From NCBI GenBank assembly GCA_023389055.1, contig JAEWFA010000037.1, forward strand, positions 1 to 64,000: a stretch of 64,000 nt of DNA, in the 5' to 3' direction. Each line of letters begins with the position of its first letter. The first letter of the stretch is position 1. Under the pieces are notes generated by a model. It was not told the origin of the DNA. It did no database searches and saw only the letters and a list, made by a program, of their open reading frames with translations. This document shows positions 27,411 through 37,330 of this stretch, one piece after another. The stretch comes from Pseudomonadota bacterium. Its GTDB lineage: Bacteria > Pseudomonadota > Gammaproteobacteria > Burkholderiales > Burkholderiaceae_E. The position numbers and the translations under genes are program-made.

Positions 27411-27830
27411 CTATGCGCGGCCACCGGGTCGGTCCACCGAATAGAAGACGCGGAACGCCGTCTCCCGGTCGAAGAAATAGTCGGCCGCGTCGCGGAAGAC
27501 ATCGAGCAACCGATCGCGCGCATGACGGTCGAAGGCCGCCGTTTCGGGCAGGTTCTCGAGGAAGACGACGAAGCCGGGCTCGTCGGCGTCGTTCACCGGC
27601 TGCAACCCGGTGACGCGACGGTATAGCGCATCGAATCCGGCCGCATCGGGCGCCGGCAACGCGAAACCGTGCGCGATCTCGCCGAGCACCGAAGCGGAGT
27701 CGGTTGCGCCGCGGCAGTCGGCCTGCAGCACGCGTTGCTCGGTACGCGCCGCCGCCAACCGCAGTGCGTCACGGTCGTACGACTGCAGCGGAAGCACCGC
27801 ATGCGGCGGAATGTTGCTCAGGTTGCTCAT
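27411..27830 (-). CDS. Barstar-family ribonuclease inhibitor-like protein
   Basis: 139-residue protein with the barstar fold pattern: RVLQADCRGATDSASVLGEIAHGFALP near 28-54, GFDALYRRVTGL then an acidic, aromatic C-terminal section (FVVFLENLPE and RDAADYFFDRETAFRVFY). Barstars bind and neutralise barnase-type ribonucleases. No barnase or other ribonuclease toxin gene is in the window, so it is an orphan; such stand-alone copies are common in betaproteobacteria. The start at 27830 gives the family length. It converges on rsmE. Confidence 0.8.
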   Translation of the reverse strand: MSNLSNIPPHAVLPLQSYDRDALRLAAARTEQRVLQADCRGATDSASVLGEIAHGFALPAPDAAGFDALYRRVTGLQPVNDADEPGFVVFLENLPETAAFDRHARDRLLDVFRDAADYFFDRETAFRVFYSVDRPGGRA

Positions 27831-27994
27831 CCGACGGCCCCCGATCCGGCAAAGGCTCCGCCGCATGCTAATGGAGAATCGGCGCAATGCCATCGTGCAT
27901 CGCGACAGCAGCGCCGCGGTGCAGCGTGCGCTCAGTGTGCGCCCGATCTGCGCTCAGCGTCCCTGCGGCACTTCGATCGCGCTGCCGCTTCGCT

Positions 27995-30280
27995 TCACGC
28001 CACCGTCTCTTCCTGCGAGATCGCGTCGATCGCGCTGTCGACCGCGCTGTGCGGTGCCGCACGGTTCGCGCGCCCCGTGGCGAACCAGGAAACCAGCGTC
28101 GAGCGATCGAGCGAGCGTGCCAGATCGGGGAAGCGCGACAGCACGTACAGCTTGCGAGTCGGGCTGATCCACGCAATCCTCGCGGTCTGGGCGGCGCCCG
28201 CGTCGTCGGTGAACTCGATCACGTCGCCGCGTCGCAGCGCATCGACTTCGGCATTCTCGGCGAGGCGCTGCGAGGCGCCCGGCCTGAGCGCCGCCCCGTG
28301 CGACGATTCGGCCGCGCTCGCGTCGAAGCGGGCCACGCCGTCGTCGCCGATCCGTATCGCGCTGGGCGCAACCGGCATCGTCCGGGCGCCGCCGGCCTTG
28401 GCATCCTGGATCGCACGGGTGTGCCAGCGCAGCAACTCGTTGAAGAAGCGTTCGCGCTCCTCATCGGCCATGCCGACCGCCTTCAGCGCCTTCAGCAGCG
28501 ATCCGATCATTTTCGGCAGCAGCGACGCCAGGCGCGCAATGTCCTCGGGCATCTTCGGCGCGACGCTCCAGATCAGCATCTCGGCCGACTGCAGTGCCTG
28601 CGCCCAGGTGGCTCCACCGCACTCGCCGGCGATGCGGGCGTTGGCCAGCGCGAGCGACCACCATTTGTAGAGGAACTCGCGAACGAACGCGGGCGTTGCG
28701 GGATCGATGCGCAGCGCGAGTTCCGCGCTCGCTTCTTCCTGGGCCACGGCAAGCGCTTCCATCCGCTCGGCCTGGCGGGTCAGCTCGAGCAGCCGCGCCG
28801 CGCGGCGCTCTCCCTCGGCGTGCGCGAGCGCATCGAAACGCGCCATGGCCTCGTCGAAGATCCCCAGGTCGTCGTCGAAATTCCCCAGGATCCAGTCGAC
28901 GATGTCGGTGACACCGCCGACGAGCGTCGACTCCGGCCCGTAATCCGCATCGGGGTCGGTGGCAAGATCGGTCACGCGATCGATCAACCGCCGCATCGGG
29001 TGCTGGCGGCGCGCGAAGAAACTCCGGTCGAGCAGCGCAGCCTTCACCGCCACCACCTGCAGCCGCAGCAACTGCTGCTTCACCGGGTCGGGCAGCCGGC
29101 GGTCGGCGTAGATGTAATCGAAAACCAGCGAGACGATCTCGACGGTGAGCTGATCGAGCGACGAACCCTTGCTGCGCGCCTGGTCGAGCAATTGGGTTGC
29201 GAGCGGCGCTGCTCCGGTGTGTTCGCTCGCAGCCGACTGCAATGCGTGCAACGCCTCGAGCAGCGGCGGCTGCACCATCGGCATCGGCAGGTCGGCCATG
29301 CCGAACGTGTCCGGATCGGACAACATTCGCGCTGCCGAGCGGCGCGCCAACTCCTGGTTTGTCGACATCTGTTGTACGAGGTCGTCGAATGCGTGCAGTC
29401 GCTCGCCCGGGACGGTGACGTCGCCCGCGACTGCTGCCCGCGCCGGCCCGGCTCCCGCGCTCGCTGCGCCGGCGCCCGATTGCGCGCCGGGAGCAGTCGC
29501 CGCCGGCGAATCGGAACGGGTCGCATCGGCAGCGGTCGAGCCGGGCCGTTTCGAATCGGCACTGACGACCGGTCGCGGCCGGATCGTCGGCATTACCTGC
29601 TGACTGCGCAGTCGCTCGTTCACGCTCGCGTGCAAGCCTGCCAGGCTCGTGGCGACGTGCGGCTCGAAGGCCTGCAGCAGCGCGGTGCGCACCTCGGCCG
29701 CCGGAGCGAGCTCGTCGAGCGAGCGCTGCAGCGCCTCGAAAACGGTCTCGGGCGACGCCGGATAGTCGTCCTCGTCGTACCAGTCGCGCCCGACGAGCGC
29801 CGCCATGCGCGCACGCATGCCGAGCACCTCGTCCGGATCGAGTTGGCGGCGCGCGCGCCGCACCAGCCGTTCGATCGCGATCCGGTCCTCGATGGCTGCG
29901 TCGTCGACCAGCGCGAGCCCTCCGGGGGGCGCGGCCACGGTCGTCGCCGTGGTCGTCGGACCGCGCTCGAACAGCTTCTGCTCGAAGAGCTCCGCGAACG
30001 ACTGCCTGAAGCGAAATTCGATGTCGTTGCGGTGCGCTCGCACGAGCGAGAGCGCATCGAGCAGTGCCTGCTGGCTCTCGCGGCCAGCGGCCTTCATCGC
30101 CGTGATCGTCAGCTCGATGCTCAGTCGATCGAGCGCCTCGTCGATGAAACGCGAAAGCTGCGCGAGGACGAGATCCCGACACTCCTGCAGCAATGCGAGC
30201 CGGCGGCGCGGATCGATCTGCCCGCCGTCGTCGCCCTCATTGGCGCAAGCGGACGATTCGCGAACATCGGCTGAGGTCAT
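27995..30280 (-). CDS. DUF1631 family protein
   Basis: 761-residue cytosolic, mostly helical protein of the DUF1631 type, widespread in beta- and gammaproteobacteria and of unknown role. The N-terminal helices (LLQECRDLVLAQLSRFIDEAL), a long Ala/Pro-rich linker near residues 225-290 and a C-terminal beta-rich segment (LRRGDVIEFTDDAGAAQTARIAWISPTRK-type, near 690-720) that resembles small PilZ-like or SH3-like barrels are visible. There is no signal peptide or membrane segment. It stands alone between the barstar gene and maeB. Confidence 0.82.
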   Translation of the reverse strand: MTSADVRESSACANEGDDGGQIDPRRRLALLQECRDLVLAQLSRFIDEALDRLSIELTITAMKAAGRESQQALLDALSLVRAHRNDIEFRFRQSFAELFEQKLFERGPTTTATTVAAPPGGLALVDDAAIEDRIAIERLVRRARRQLDPDEVLGMRARMAALVGRDWYDEDDYPASPETVFEALQRSLDELAPAAEVRTALLQAFEPHVATSLAGLHASVNERLRSQQVMPTIRPRPVVSADSKRPGSTAADATRSDSPAATAPGAQSGAGAASAGAGPARAAVAGDVTVPGERLHAFDDLVQQMSTNQELARRSAARMLSDPDTFGMADLPMPMVQPPLLEALHALQSAASEHTGAAPLATQLLDQARSKGSSLDQLTVEIVSLVFDYIYADRRLPDPVKQQLLRLQVVAVKAALLDRSFFARRQHPMRRLIDRVTDLATDPDADYGPESTLVGGVTDIVDWILGNFDDDLGIFDEAMARFDALAHAEGERRAARLLELTRQAERMEALAVAQEEASAELALRIDPATPAFVREFLYKWWSLALANARIAGECGGATWAQALQSAEMLIWSVAPKMPEDIARLASLLPKMIGSLLKALKAVGMADEERERFFNELLRWHTRAIQDAKAGGARTMPVAPSAIRIGDDGVARFDASAAESSHGAALRPGASQRLAENAEVDALRRGDVIEFTDDAGAAQTARIAWISPTRKLYVLSRFPDLARSLDRSTLVSWFATGRANRAAPHSAVDSAIDAISQEETVA

Positions 30281-30441
30281 CGGCGCTCGGCATCGCGGAG
30301 AAACAGGTGCGGCGATGCTAGGCGGGCGTCTTGCGAGCGGTCAACGAGCGCATGACGAGCGGCGTGCGCGGCCTCGGCGGCGCGCGAGACCTGCCGACGA
30401 ATGGCGTGAACCGGGCCGTGGACGGCGCGTCGGCCGCGGGA

Positions 30442-32730
30442 TCAGCGAGGCACGCCGGCGTCGACGACGATCCACGCGGTCATGTTGACGATGCGTCGTA
30501 CCGTGGCTGCCGGCGTGAGGATGTGCACGGGCTTCGCGGCGCCGAGCAGCACCGGGCCGATAGCGATGTTGTGTCCGGCCGCCGTCTTCAGCAGGTTGTA
30601 CGAGATGTTCGCCGCATCGATGCCGGGCATCACCAGCAGGTTCGCTTCGCCGGTGAGCGTCGAACGCGGCATGACCTGGCGACGCAATTGCGCATCGAGC
30701 GCGAGGTCGCCGTGCATCTCCCCGTCGATGTCGAGTTCGGGCATGCGCTCGCGGATCATCGCGAGCGCTTCGCGCATGCGCGCGGCGCTCGGCTGGTTCG
30801 AACTGCCGAAGTTCGAATGCGACAGCAGCGCAACGCGCGGCAGGATGCCGAAGCGCTTCAGCTCCTCGGCCGCCATGATCGTGATCTCGGCGATCTGCGG
30901 GGCGCTGGGCTCGACATTCACGTGCGTGTCCACCAGCGTGACCTGCCGGTTCGGCAGCATCAGCGTGTTCATTGCCGCGTAGACGCTCGCCCCCGGGCGA
31001 CGACCGATCACCTGGTCGATGTAGTTCAGATGCAGCGGGAACGCACCGAAAGTGCCGCAGATCATGCCGTCGGCCTCGCCCATGTGGATCATCATCGAGC
31101 CGATCAGCGTCAGGCGCCGGCGCATTTCGATCTGCGCGTATTCCTCGGTGATGCCCCGACGGTCGGTGAGCCGGTGGTATTCGCGCCAGTAGGTCTTGTA
31201 GCGCTCGTCCCACTCGGGGTTGACGATCTCGAAGTCGGCGCCCGGGCGCATCCGCAGGCCGAAACGCTCGAGCCGGCGCTCGATCACCGCCGGGCGGCCC
31301 ACCAGGATCGGCCGGGCGAGCCGCTCGTCGACCACCACCTGGACCGCGCGCAGCACGCGCTCTTCCTCGCCCTCGGCGTAGATGATGCGCTTGCCGGCCG
31401 CGCGCCGCGCCTCGGTGAAGATCGGGCGCATGAAATGGCCCGAGTGGTAGACGAACTGCTCGAGTTGCGTGTGGTACGCGTCGAAGTCCTCGATGGGGCG
31501 GGTTGCGACGCCGGCCTGCATCGCGGCACGCGCCACCGCGGGCGCGATCTTCACGATCAGCCGCGGGTCGAAGGGCTTGGGAATCAGGTAGTCCGGGCCG
31601 AACGACAGATCGTGTGCGCCGTAGGCGGCGGCGACGATGTCGGACATCTCGACGCGCGCCAGGTCGGCGATCGCGTGCACCGCGGCGATCTCCATCGAGC
31701 GCGTGATCGTCGTCGCGCCGACGTCGAGCGCACCGCGAAAGACGAACGGAAAGCACAGGACGTTGTTGACCTGGTTCGGATAATCGGTGCGCCCGGTGGC
31801 GATCAGCGCGTCGGGACGCACCGCGCGAACGAGTTCGGGGTCGATCTCGGGCACCGGGTTGGCCAGCGCGAACACGAGCGGTCGGGGCGCCATGCGCGCC
31901 ACCATCTCCTGCTTCACCACGCCGCCGGCCGACAGCCCGAGGAAGACGTCCGCGTCGGCGATCAGCTCGCCGAGCGTGCGCATCGACGTCTCCTGCGCGA
32001 AGCGCTCCTTCATCGGATCCATCAGTTCGGTGCGCCCGCGATGCACGACGCCGGCGATGTCGGCGACCCAGACGTTCTCGCGCGTCAGGCCCAGGTCGAC
32101 GAGCAACTCCAGGCACGCGAGCGCCGCGGCACCGGCCCCGCTGCAGACGAGCTTGACGCGGGCAATGTCCTTGCCGACCACGCGCAGGCCGTTGAGCACG
32201 GCGGCGCCGACGACGATCGCGGTTCCATGCTGGTCGTCGTGGAATACCGGGATCTTCATCCGCTCGCGCAGCTTTCGCTCGACGTAGAAGCAGTCCGGTG
32301 CCTTGACGTCCTCGAGGTTGATTGCACCGAAAGTGGGCTCGAGCGCGGCGACGGTATCGACGAAACGATCGAGGTCGGGCTGGTCGATCTCGATGTCGAA
32401 GACGTCGATGCCGGCGAACTTCTTGAAGAGCACCGCCTTGCCTTCCATTACCGGCTTCGATGCGAGCGGCCCGATGTCGCCCAGGCCGAGCACCGCGGTT
32501 CCGTTGGTGACGACGCCGACGAGATTGCCGCGCGCCGTGTAGCGGAACGCATTCACCGGATCGGCGATGATCTCCTCGCACGCGGCAGCCACGCCCGGCG
32601 AGTACGCCAGGGAAAGGTCGCGCTGCGTCAGCAACTGCTTGGTGGGCACGACCGCGATCTTTCCCGGAGTCCCGGCCTCGTGATACTCGAGCGCCGCCTT
32701 GCGCAGATCCGGATTCGCGGAATTCGTCAT
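30442..32730 (-). CDS. maeB: NADP-dependent malic enzyme with phosphotransacetylase-like domain (copy 1)
   Basis: 762-residue MaeB-type enzyme decarboxylating malate to pyruvate. Malic domain: catalytic Tyr in SLAYSPGVA near 41-49 and Lys in PVMEGKAVLFKKFAGIDVFD near 92-111. NAD(P) domain: SGAGAAALACLELL. Residues about 430-760 form a phosphotransacetylase-like region that in relatives is regulatory and binds acetyl-CoA. It is divergent from an aminotransferase gene. A second copy lies at 52.5-54.9 kb. Confidence 0.95.
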   Translation of the reverse strand: MTNSANPDLRKAALEYHEAGTPGKIAVVPTKQLLTQRDLSLAYSPGVAAACEEIIADPVNAFRYTARGNLVGVVTNGTAVLGLGDIGPLASKPVMEGKAVLFKKFAGIDVFDIEIDQPDLDRFVDTVAALEPTFGAINLEDVKAPDCFYVERKLRERMKIPVFHDDQHGTAIVVGAAVLNGLRVVGKDIARVKLVCSGAGAAALACLELLVDLGLTRENVWVADIAGVVHRGRTELMDPMKERFAQETSMRTLGELIADADVFLGLSAGGVVKQEMVARMAPRPLVFALANPVPEIDPELVRAVRPDALIATGRTDYPNQVNNVLCFPFVFRGALDVGATTITRSMEIAAVHAIADLARVEMSDIVAAAYGAHDLSFGPDYLIPKPFDPRLIVKIAPAVARAAMQAGVATRPIEDFDAYHTQLEQFVYHSGHFMRPIFTEARRAAGKRIIYAEGEEERVLRAVQVVVDERLARPILVGRPAVIERRLERFGLRMRPGADFEIVNPEWDERYKTYWREYHRLTDRRGITEEYAQIEMRRRLTLIGSMMIHMGEADGMICGTFGAFPLHLNYIDQVIGRRPGASVYAAMNTLMLPNRQVTLVDTHVNVEPSAPQIAEITIMAAEELKRFGILPRVALLSHSNFGSSNQPSAARMREALAMIRERMPELDIDGEMHGDLALDAQLRRQVMPRSTLTGEANLLVMPGIDAANISYNLLKTAAGHNIAIGPVLLGAAKPVHILTPAATVRRIVNMTAWIVVDAGVPR

Positions 32731-32840
32731 CCTCGATTGCCCCCGCCGAACGAGGCGCCGATTATGTCAGGTTCGTTCGCGCGGGTTCTTCGCAGCCGCG
32801 TCGCTGCCGCGCCGATACCGCCGATACAATTGTCCGCAGC

Positions 32841-34049
32841 ATGGACACATTGCACCCCTATCCACTGGCTCGCCGTGCCGCAAGGATCTCGCCCTTCCAC
32901 GTGATGCAGGTCGTGGCGCGCGCAGCCGCGCTGCAGGCCGCGGGACACCCGGTCATTCACATGAGCATCGGGGAACCCGACTTCACGGCGCCCGCGCCGG
33001 TGCTCGACGCGCTCGAACGCGCCGCGCGCGCCGGGCACACGCAGTACAGCGCTGCCAACGGGCTGGCAGCGTTGCGCTCGGCAATCGCGCGCGACTACGG
33101 CGCGCGCCACGGCATCGACGTCGACCCCGCGCGCATCGTCGTCACGGCCGGCGCCTCTGCCGCGCTGTCGCTCGCCTGTTGCGCGCTCGTCGACGTCGGC
33201 GACGAAGTGCTGATGACCGATCCCGGCTATCCATGCAACCGGCATTTCGTCGCTGCCTTCGACGGCGTACCGCGCGCGATCCCGGTCGGCGCGGATACGC
33301 GCTTCCAGATGACGCGCAAGGCGATCGACGCGAACTGGGGCCCGGCCACGCGCGGCGCACTGATCGCCTCGCCGGCGAACCCCACCGGCACGTCGATCCC
33401 CTTCGACGAGCTCGCACGCATCGTCGAAGGCGTTCGCGCGCGCGGCGGGTTCACGATCGTCGACGAGATCTATCTCGGCCTTCACTACCAGGAACCGACG
33501 CGTACTGCGCTCGAACTGGGCGACGACGTAATCGTCTCGAACAGCTTCTCGAAGTACTTCCACATGACCGGCTGGCGACTGGGGTGGCTCGTCGTTCCCG
33601 CGTCGCTTGCCGCGACCTTCGAGAAGCTCGCGCAGAACCTGTACATCTGCGCGTCGACGCTCGCGCAGCATGCCGCGCTCGCCTGCTTCGACGACGAGTC
33701 GCAAGCGGTGTACCGCGAACGCCGCGAAGAGTTCCGGCGCCGTCGCGACTACGTCGTCCCCGCGCTCGACGCGATCGGGCTGCCGGTGCCGGTCAGGCCC
33801 GACGGCGCGTTCTATGCGTGGGTCGATTGCAGCGCGCACACCGACGACAGCGCGCGCTTCGCCGACGAACTGCTCGAGCGAACGTTCGTCTCCGTGGTGC
33901 CGGGAATGGACTTCGGCGTGCACGAGGCAGAGCACCACCTGCGCATCTCGTATGCGACGTCGATGGAGTGCATCGAGGAAGCGATCTCGCGCATCGATCG
34001 CTATCTGCACGCTGATCGGTGCCAGCAGGCGACCCGCATCGCGGGCTGA
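32841..34049 (+). CDS. PLP-dependent class I/II aminotransferase
   Basis: 402-residue fold-type I aminotransferase. SIGEPDFTAPAPVL near residues 40-53, SPANPTGTSIPF near 173-184, VDEIYLGLHY and the PLP-binding Lys238 in SNSFSKYFHMTGWRLGW are clear. It is close to aspartate/alanine aminotransferases used for several 2-oxo acids; the true substrate is not fixed by sequence. TACAAT at 32825-32830 ends only about 10 bases before the ATG and no Shine-Dalgarno is present, so the mRNA may be nearly leaderless. Confidence 0.88.
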   Translation: MDTLHPYPLARRAARISPFHVMQVVARAAALQAAGHPVIHMSIGEPDFTAPAPVLDALERAARAGHTQYSAANGLAALRSAIARDYGARHGIDVDPARIVVTAGASAALSLACCALVDVGDEVLMTDPGYPCNRHFVAAFDGVPRAIPVGADTRFQMTRKAIDANWGPATRGALIASPANPTGTSIPFDELARIVEGVRARGGFTIVDEIYLGLHYQEPTRTALELGDDVIVSNSFSKYFHMTGWRLGWLVVPASLAATFEKLAQNLYICASTLAQHAALACFDDESQAVYRERREEFRRRRDYVVPALDAIGLPVPVRPDGAFYAWVDCSAHTDDSARFADELLERTFVSVVPGMDFGVHEAEHHLRISYATSMECIEEAISRIDRYLHADRCQQATRIAG

Positions 34050-34089
34050 AGCGCAGCACTGACAGACAAGCCGCGGGGTGCTGCCGCGA

Positions 34090-35424
34090 TCAGAGTTCTT
34101 CGCGCGCCCGCAGTCCGGACACCACGCGCATCGCGCTGTAGGACTGGCGCGATCCGGCGACCTCGGTGCCCATCGCGCTCGCCTTCGGCACGCCCGCCTG
34201 CCGCTCGGCCATCGCGATCTTCGTCGACGTCGTCGCCTGCGGCGGCGTAGCACCGTCACGCGCGGCGGCGGCGATGCGCGCGCGCTCGGTCAGCACCTTG
34301 TTGCCGTAACCGAAATCGTGCGGCAGCAATGCAGCGCCGACGTACGACTTCAGCGCGCCTTCGACGCTGCCCTCGCGAACGAGGTACTCCTTCAGAATGC
34401 GCGAGCCGACGGTGATGTTCGCCACCGGATCGAGCGCAGCGCGCGCGCCGCCGAACGGTGCGAACTTGTCGAGGTGAACGCGCGTGAGCACCTGCATCAA
34501 CCCCTGCGCACCGGCGGAACTGCGCGCGTTCGGGTTGAAACTCGATTCGATCGACATCACCGCCAGAACGAGATACGGATCGATACGAAACTCGCCGGCG
34601 GCGCGAAACGCATGCGCGACGAAACGCTGTACGTCGTCGAGGCTCACGCGATACCGGCGTGCGACGAACCGGGAGATGTTGCGCTGCTCGGGCGAGAGCT
34701 TGAGCGGCGAGAGCGTGTCGCGCTCTGCTGCCGGGTGTTCGGGGTTCGCGCCCGCGGCGATTGCGGGCCCTGATACTGCAGCGAGGCGGGATGCTGCAGC
34801 GAAATCGCTTCGCTCGTCGGCGGAACGTGCGGCTTGTGTAACGTCGTCTGCGGAGGCCGCCGCCGGTCCGCGCGAGTCCTTCACTTGCGCCGCCTCGATC
34901 GGCGGAGCACGCGACTCGACGTTCGTCGACGCAACCGGCTTCACGGCTTCGCTCAACAACGCGAATGCCTCGCGCGTCAGGACAACCGACCCACGGTCGA
35001 CGGCCTGCGAGGAGTCCGCATGCAGCAAGCGGTCACCGACGTGCCGCGCCGACGACTCGCCGCTTCGCTGCAGGGCACGCTGCTCGGCCCGCAGCTTCAA
35101 CCATCGATCGCCGATGCTCGAAGTCCCCAGGTCGACGCCGGAGCCGGCACGATCGACGCGCTCGACCTTCGACGGATGTCGACGTCGCTCGGCGGAGGCG
35201 ATGATGTCGCCCGAAGCGTGGGAGGCGCGTTGCGCGACGTCGAACATTCGCACGAGACCCGACGAAGGCAACTCGGCCTCGATCGGCGAGGCAGCGCGCG
35301 GCAGCGGGATCGAAGCGACCGCCACGAGCGCGGCCACCGGTGCGACCGCGCACACAAAACGCGCCGCTCCGATGGTTCGCACGAACACGGCGAACAACGC
35401 ACCGACCTGACGCTGCTGCAGCAT
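34090..35424 (-). CDS. Lytic transglycosylase (SLT domain), exported
   Basis: 444-residue cell-wall enzyme. An N-terminal hydrophobic segment (FVCAVAPVAALVAVASIPLP, residues 23-42) serves as signal anchor. A long low-complexity linker follows, then an SLT domain around residues 255-400 with the catalytic Glu in SIESSFNPNARSSAGAQGLM and later SYVGAALLPHDFGYGNKVL. It would cleave peptidoglycan glycan strands to anhydro-muropeptides in the periplasm. Its unusually long linker may reach through the wall. Confidence 0.87.
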   Translation of the reverse strand: MLQQRQVGALFAVFVRTIGAARFVCAVAPVAALVAVASIPLPRAASPIEAELPSSGLVRMFDVAQRASHASGDIIASAERRRHPSKVERVDRAGSGVDLGTSSIGDRWLKLRAEQRALQRSGESSARHVGDRLLHADSSQAVDRGSVVLTREAFALLSEAVKPVASTNVESRAPPIEAAQVKDSRGPAAASADDVTQAARSADERSDFAAASRLAAVSGPAIAAGANPEHPAAERDTLSPLKLSPEQRNISRFVARRYRVSLDDVQRFVAHAFRAAGEFRIDPYLVLAVMSIESSFNPNARSSAGAQGLMQVLTRVHLDKFAPFGGARAALDPVANITVGSRILKEYLVREGSVEGALKSYVGAALLPHDFGYGNKVLTERARIAAAARDGATPPQATTSTKIAMAERQAGVPKASAMGTEVAGSRQSYSAMRVVSGLRAREEL

Positions 35425-35758
35425 CCAGACTCCTTTCGGCTCTCGCCGCGAGGCCCGCCGGGGTGGCGGTCGTCATAGAGCCCGCGCGATACCGCATGCG
35501 GGCCTCACTCTCTTTTTCGTTGCCCTTCGGTACTTCGCCGAAAGGATCTCACGCTTGCAGCACTGCGGCCGCGTTGGCCTCGAATCGGATCGAAGCGCGA
35601 TGTTTCGCCTGGCTGTGAGCGGCCGTCGGGCGACGGCTCGGGTCGAAACGGTTCGGATTCTATTGACCAAGTCGCGCGGCGGTCAACCTTGACGTTTCAC
35701 GATGTGCAAACCTTTGCACGCCTGGCGGCAATGACACAATGCCGTCGGGCTCCGCTCT
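35425..35758. promoter_or_regulatory. Divergent intergenic region between the lytic transglycosylase and ubiD
   Basis: 334 bases with no gene seen. On the minus strand TTGACC (35681-35686), 18 bases and TAGAAT (35657-35662) form a good promoter for the transglycosylase. On the plus strand TTTGCA (35713-35718), 16 bases and CACAAT (35735-35740) is a weaker promoter for ubiD. The perfect palindrome described separately overlaps that -35. Confidence 0.5.
35704..35719. promoter_or_regulatory. Palindromic operator candidate upstream of ubiD
   Basis: GTGCAAACCTTTGCAC: two perfectly complementary 7-base arms around a 2-base centre. It lies 40 bases before the ubiD start and overlaps a possible -35 element, the place expected of a repressor site. 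The regulator is unknown. Confidence 0.45.
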
Positions 35759-37330
35759 GTGACTCGCACCTTGAAATACAACGACCTGCGCGACTTCGTT
35801 GCAAGACTCGATGAGATGGGCGAGTTGCGACGCATCGCGGTGCCGGTTTCACCGCGACTCGAAATGACCGTGATCGCCGATCGCGTATTGCGTTCGGGCG
35901 GACCGGCGCTGCTCTTCGAGCGTCCGCACGAGAACGGTCATGACCACGCAACGCCGGTGCTCGCGAACCTGTTCGGCACGACGAAGCGGGTAGCCGCTGG
36001 CCTCGGCGCCGACTCGACGCAGGCGCTGCGCGACATCGGCGAGTTGCTCGCCTGGTTGAAGGAGCCAGAGCCTCCGCGCGGACTGCGCGACGCGTGGGAC
36101 AAGTGGCCGATGCTGCGCCACGTGATGAAGATGTCGCCGCGCGAGATCGACTCGCGTCCGGCGTGCCAGGAGATCGTGCTCGAAGGCCACGACGTCGATC
36201 TGTCGAAGCTGCCGGTGCAAACGTGCTGGCCGGATGACGCGGGCCCGTTGATCACCTGGGGGCTCGTCGTCACGCGCGGGCCGCAGCGACCGCGACAGAA
36301 CCTGGGCATCTACCGGCAGCAGGTGATCGGCGCAAACCGCGTCATCATGCGCTGGCTCGCGCATCGCGGAGGCGCGCTCGACTTCCTCGAGCACGCACGC
36401 ACGCATCCGCGCGAAGCGTTCCCGATCGCCGTGGCTCTCGGCGCCGATCCCGCAACGATGCTGGCCGCCGTAACGCCGATCCCCGACACGCTGTCCGAAT
36501 ACCAGTTCGCCGGCCTTCTGCGCGGAGCGCGCACCGAAGTCGCGCAATGCATCGGCAGCACGCTGCAGGTTCCGGCGCGGGCCGAGATCGTGCTCGAAGG
36601 TTCGATCCTGCCCGATCCCGACTTCGCGCGAACGCGCTCGAACGCGCACGCGCTCGGCCACGAAGGCGAATTGCCGCCGGCCGCGCGCACCGGATGGGAG
36701 ATGGCGATCGAAGGACCGTTCGGCGACCACACCGGCTACTACAACGAGCGCGACTGGTTCCCGGTGTTCGCGATCGAACGCATCACGATGCGCCGCGGCG
36801 CGATCTATCACAGCACCTACACGGGCAAGCCGCCCGACGAGCCGGCGATGCTCGGCGTCGCGTTGAACGAGGTGTTCGTTCCGATCCTCCGCAAGCAGTT
36901 CCCGGAGATCGTCGACTTCCATCTTCCGCCGGAGGGCTGCTCGTACCGCATTGCGATCGTGTCGATGCGCAAGCAATATCCGGGGCACGCCAAGCGCGTG
37001 ATGTTCGGCATCTGGAGCTTCCTGCGCCAGTTCATGTACACGAAGTTCGTCGTCGTCGTCGACGACGACGTCGACGTACGCGACTGGAAGGAAGTGGTCT
37101 GGGCAATGACCACGCGCGTCGATCCTGCGCGCGACGCGACGATCGTCGAGAACACGCCGATCGACTCGCTGGACTTCGCCTCGCCGGTGTCGGGACTCGG
37201 CTCCAAGATCGGCCTCGACGCGACCAACAAGTGGCCGGGCGAAACGACGCGTGAATGGGGGCGCGCGATCAGGATCGACGAACGGACCGCACGACGGGTG
37301 GACGCGATCTGGAGCGAACTGGGCCTGTGA
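35759..37330 (+). CDS. ubiD: 4-hydroxy-3-polyprenylbenzoate decarboxylase (UbiD family)
   Basis: 523-residue prenylated-FMN-dependent decarboxylase of ubiquinone synthesis. The start LKYNDLRDFVARLDEMGELRRI matches UbiD. The cofactor region NLGIYRQQVIGANRVIMRW near 180-198 and the catalytic-region acidic residues in GPFGDHTGYYNERDWFPVF are seen. The GTG at 35759 is used; a TTG at 35771 would begin at KYNDL. Neither has a Shine-Dalgarno. Its last 62 bases overlap, on the other strand, the end of the VanZ-like gene. Confidence 0.94.
   Translation: MTRTLKYNDLRDFVARLDEMGELRRIAVPVSPRLEMTVIADRVLRSGGPALLFERPHENGHDHATPVLANLFGTTKRVAAGLGADSTQALRDIGELLAWLKEPEPPRGLRDAWDKWPMLRHVMKMSPREIDSRPACQEIVLEGHDVDLSKLPVQTCWPDDAGPLITWGLVVTRGPQRPRQNLGIYRQQVIGANRVIMRWLAHRGGALDFLEHARTHPREAFPIAVALGADPATMLAAVTPIPDTLSEYQFAGLLRGARTEVAQCIGSTLQVPARAEIVLEGSILPDPDFARTRSNAHALGHEGELPPAARTGWEMAIEGPFGDHTGYYNERDWFPVFAIERITMRRGAIYHSTYTGKPPDEPAMLGVALNEVFVPILRKQFPEIVDFHLPPEGCSYRIAIVSMRKQYPGHAKRVMFGIWSFLRQFMYTKFVVVVDDDVDVRDWKEVVWAMTTRVDPARDATIVENTPIDSLDFASPVSGLGSKIGLDATNKWPGETTREWGRAIRIDERTARRVDAIWSELGL

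Noticed and set aside
34090..35500. Plus-strand frames opposite the lytic transglycosylase (308 and 214 codons)
   Set aside because: Ser/Arg-rich shadows of the linker region; the minus strand has a signal segment and an SLT domain.
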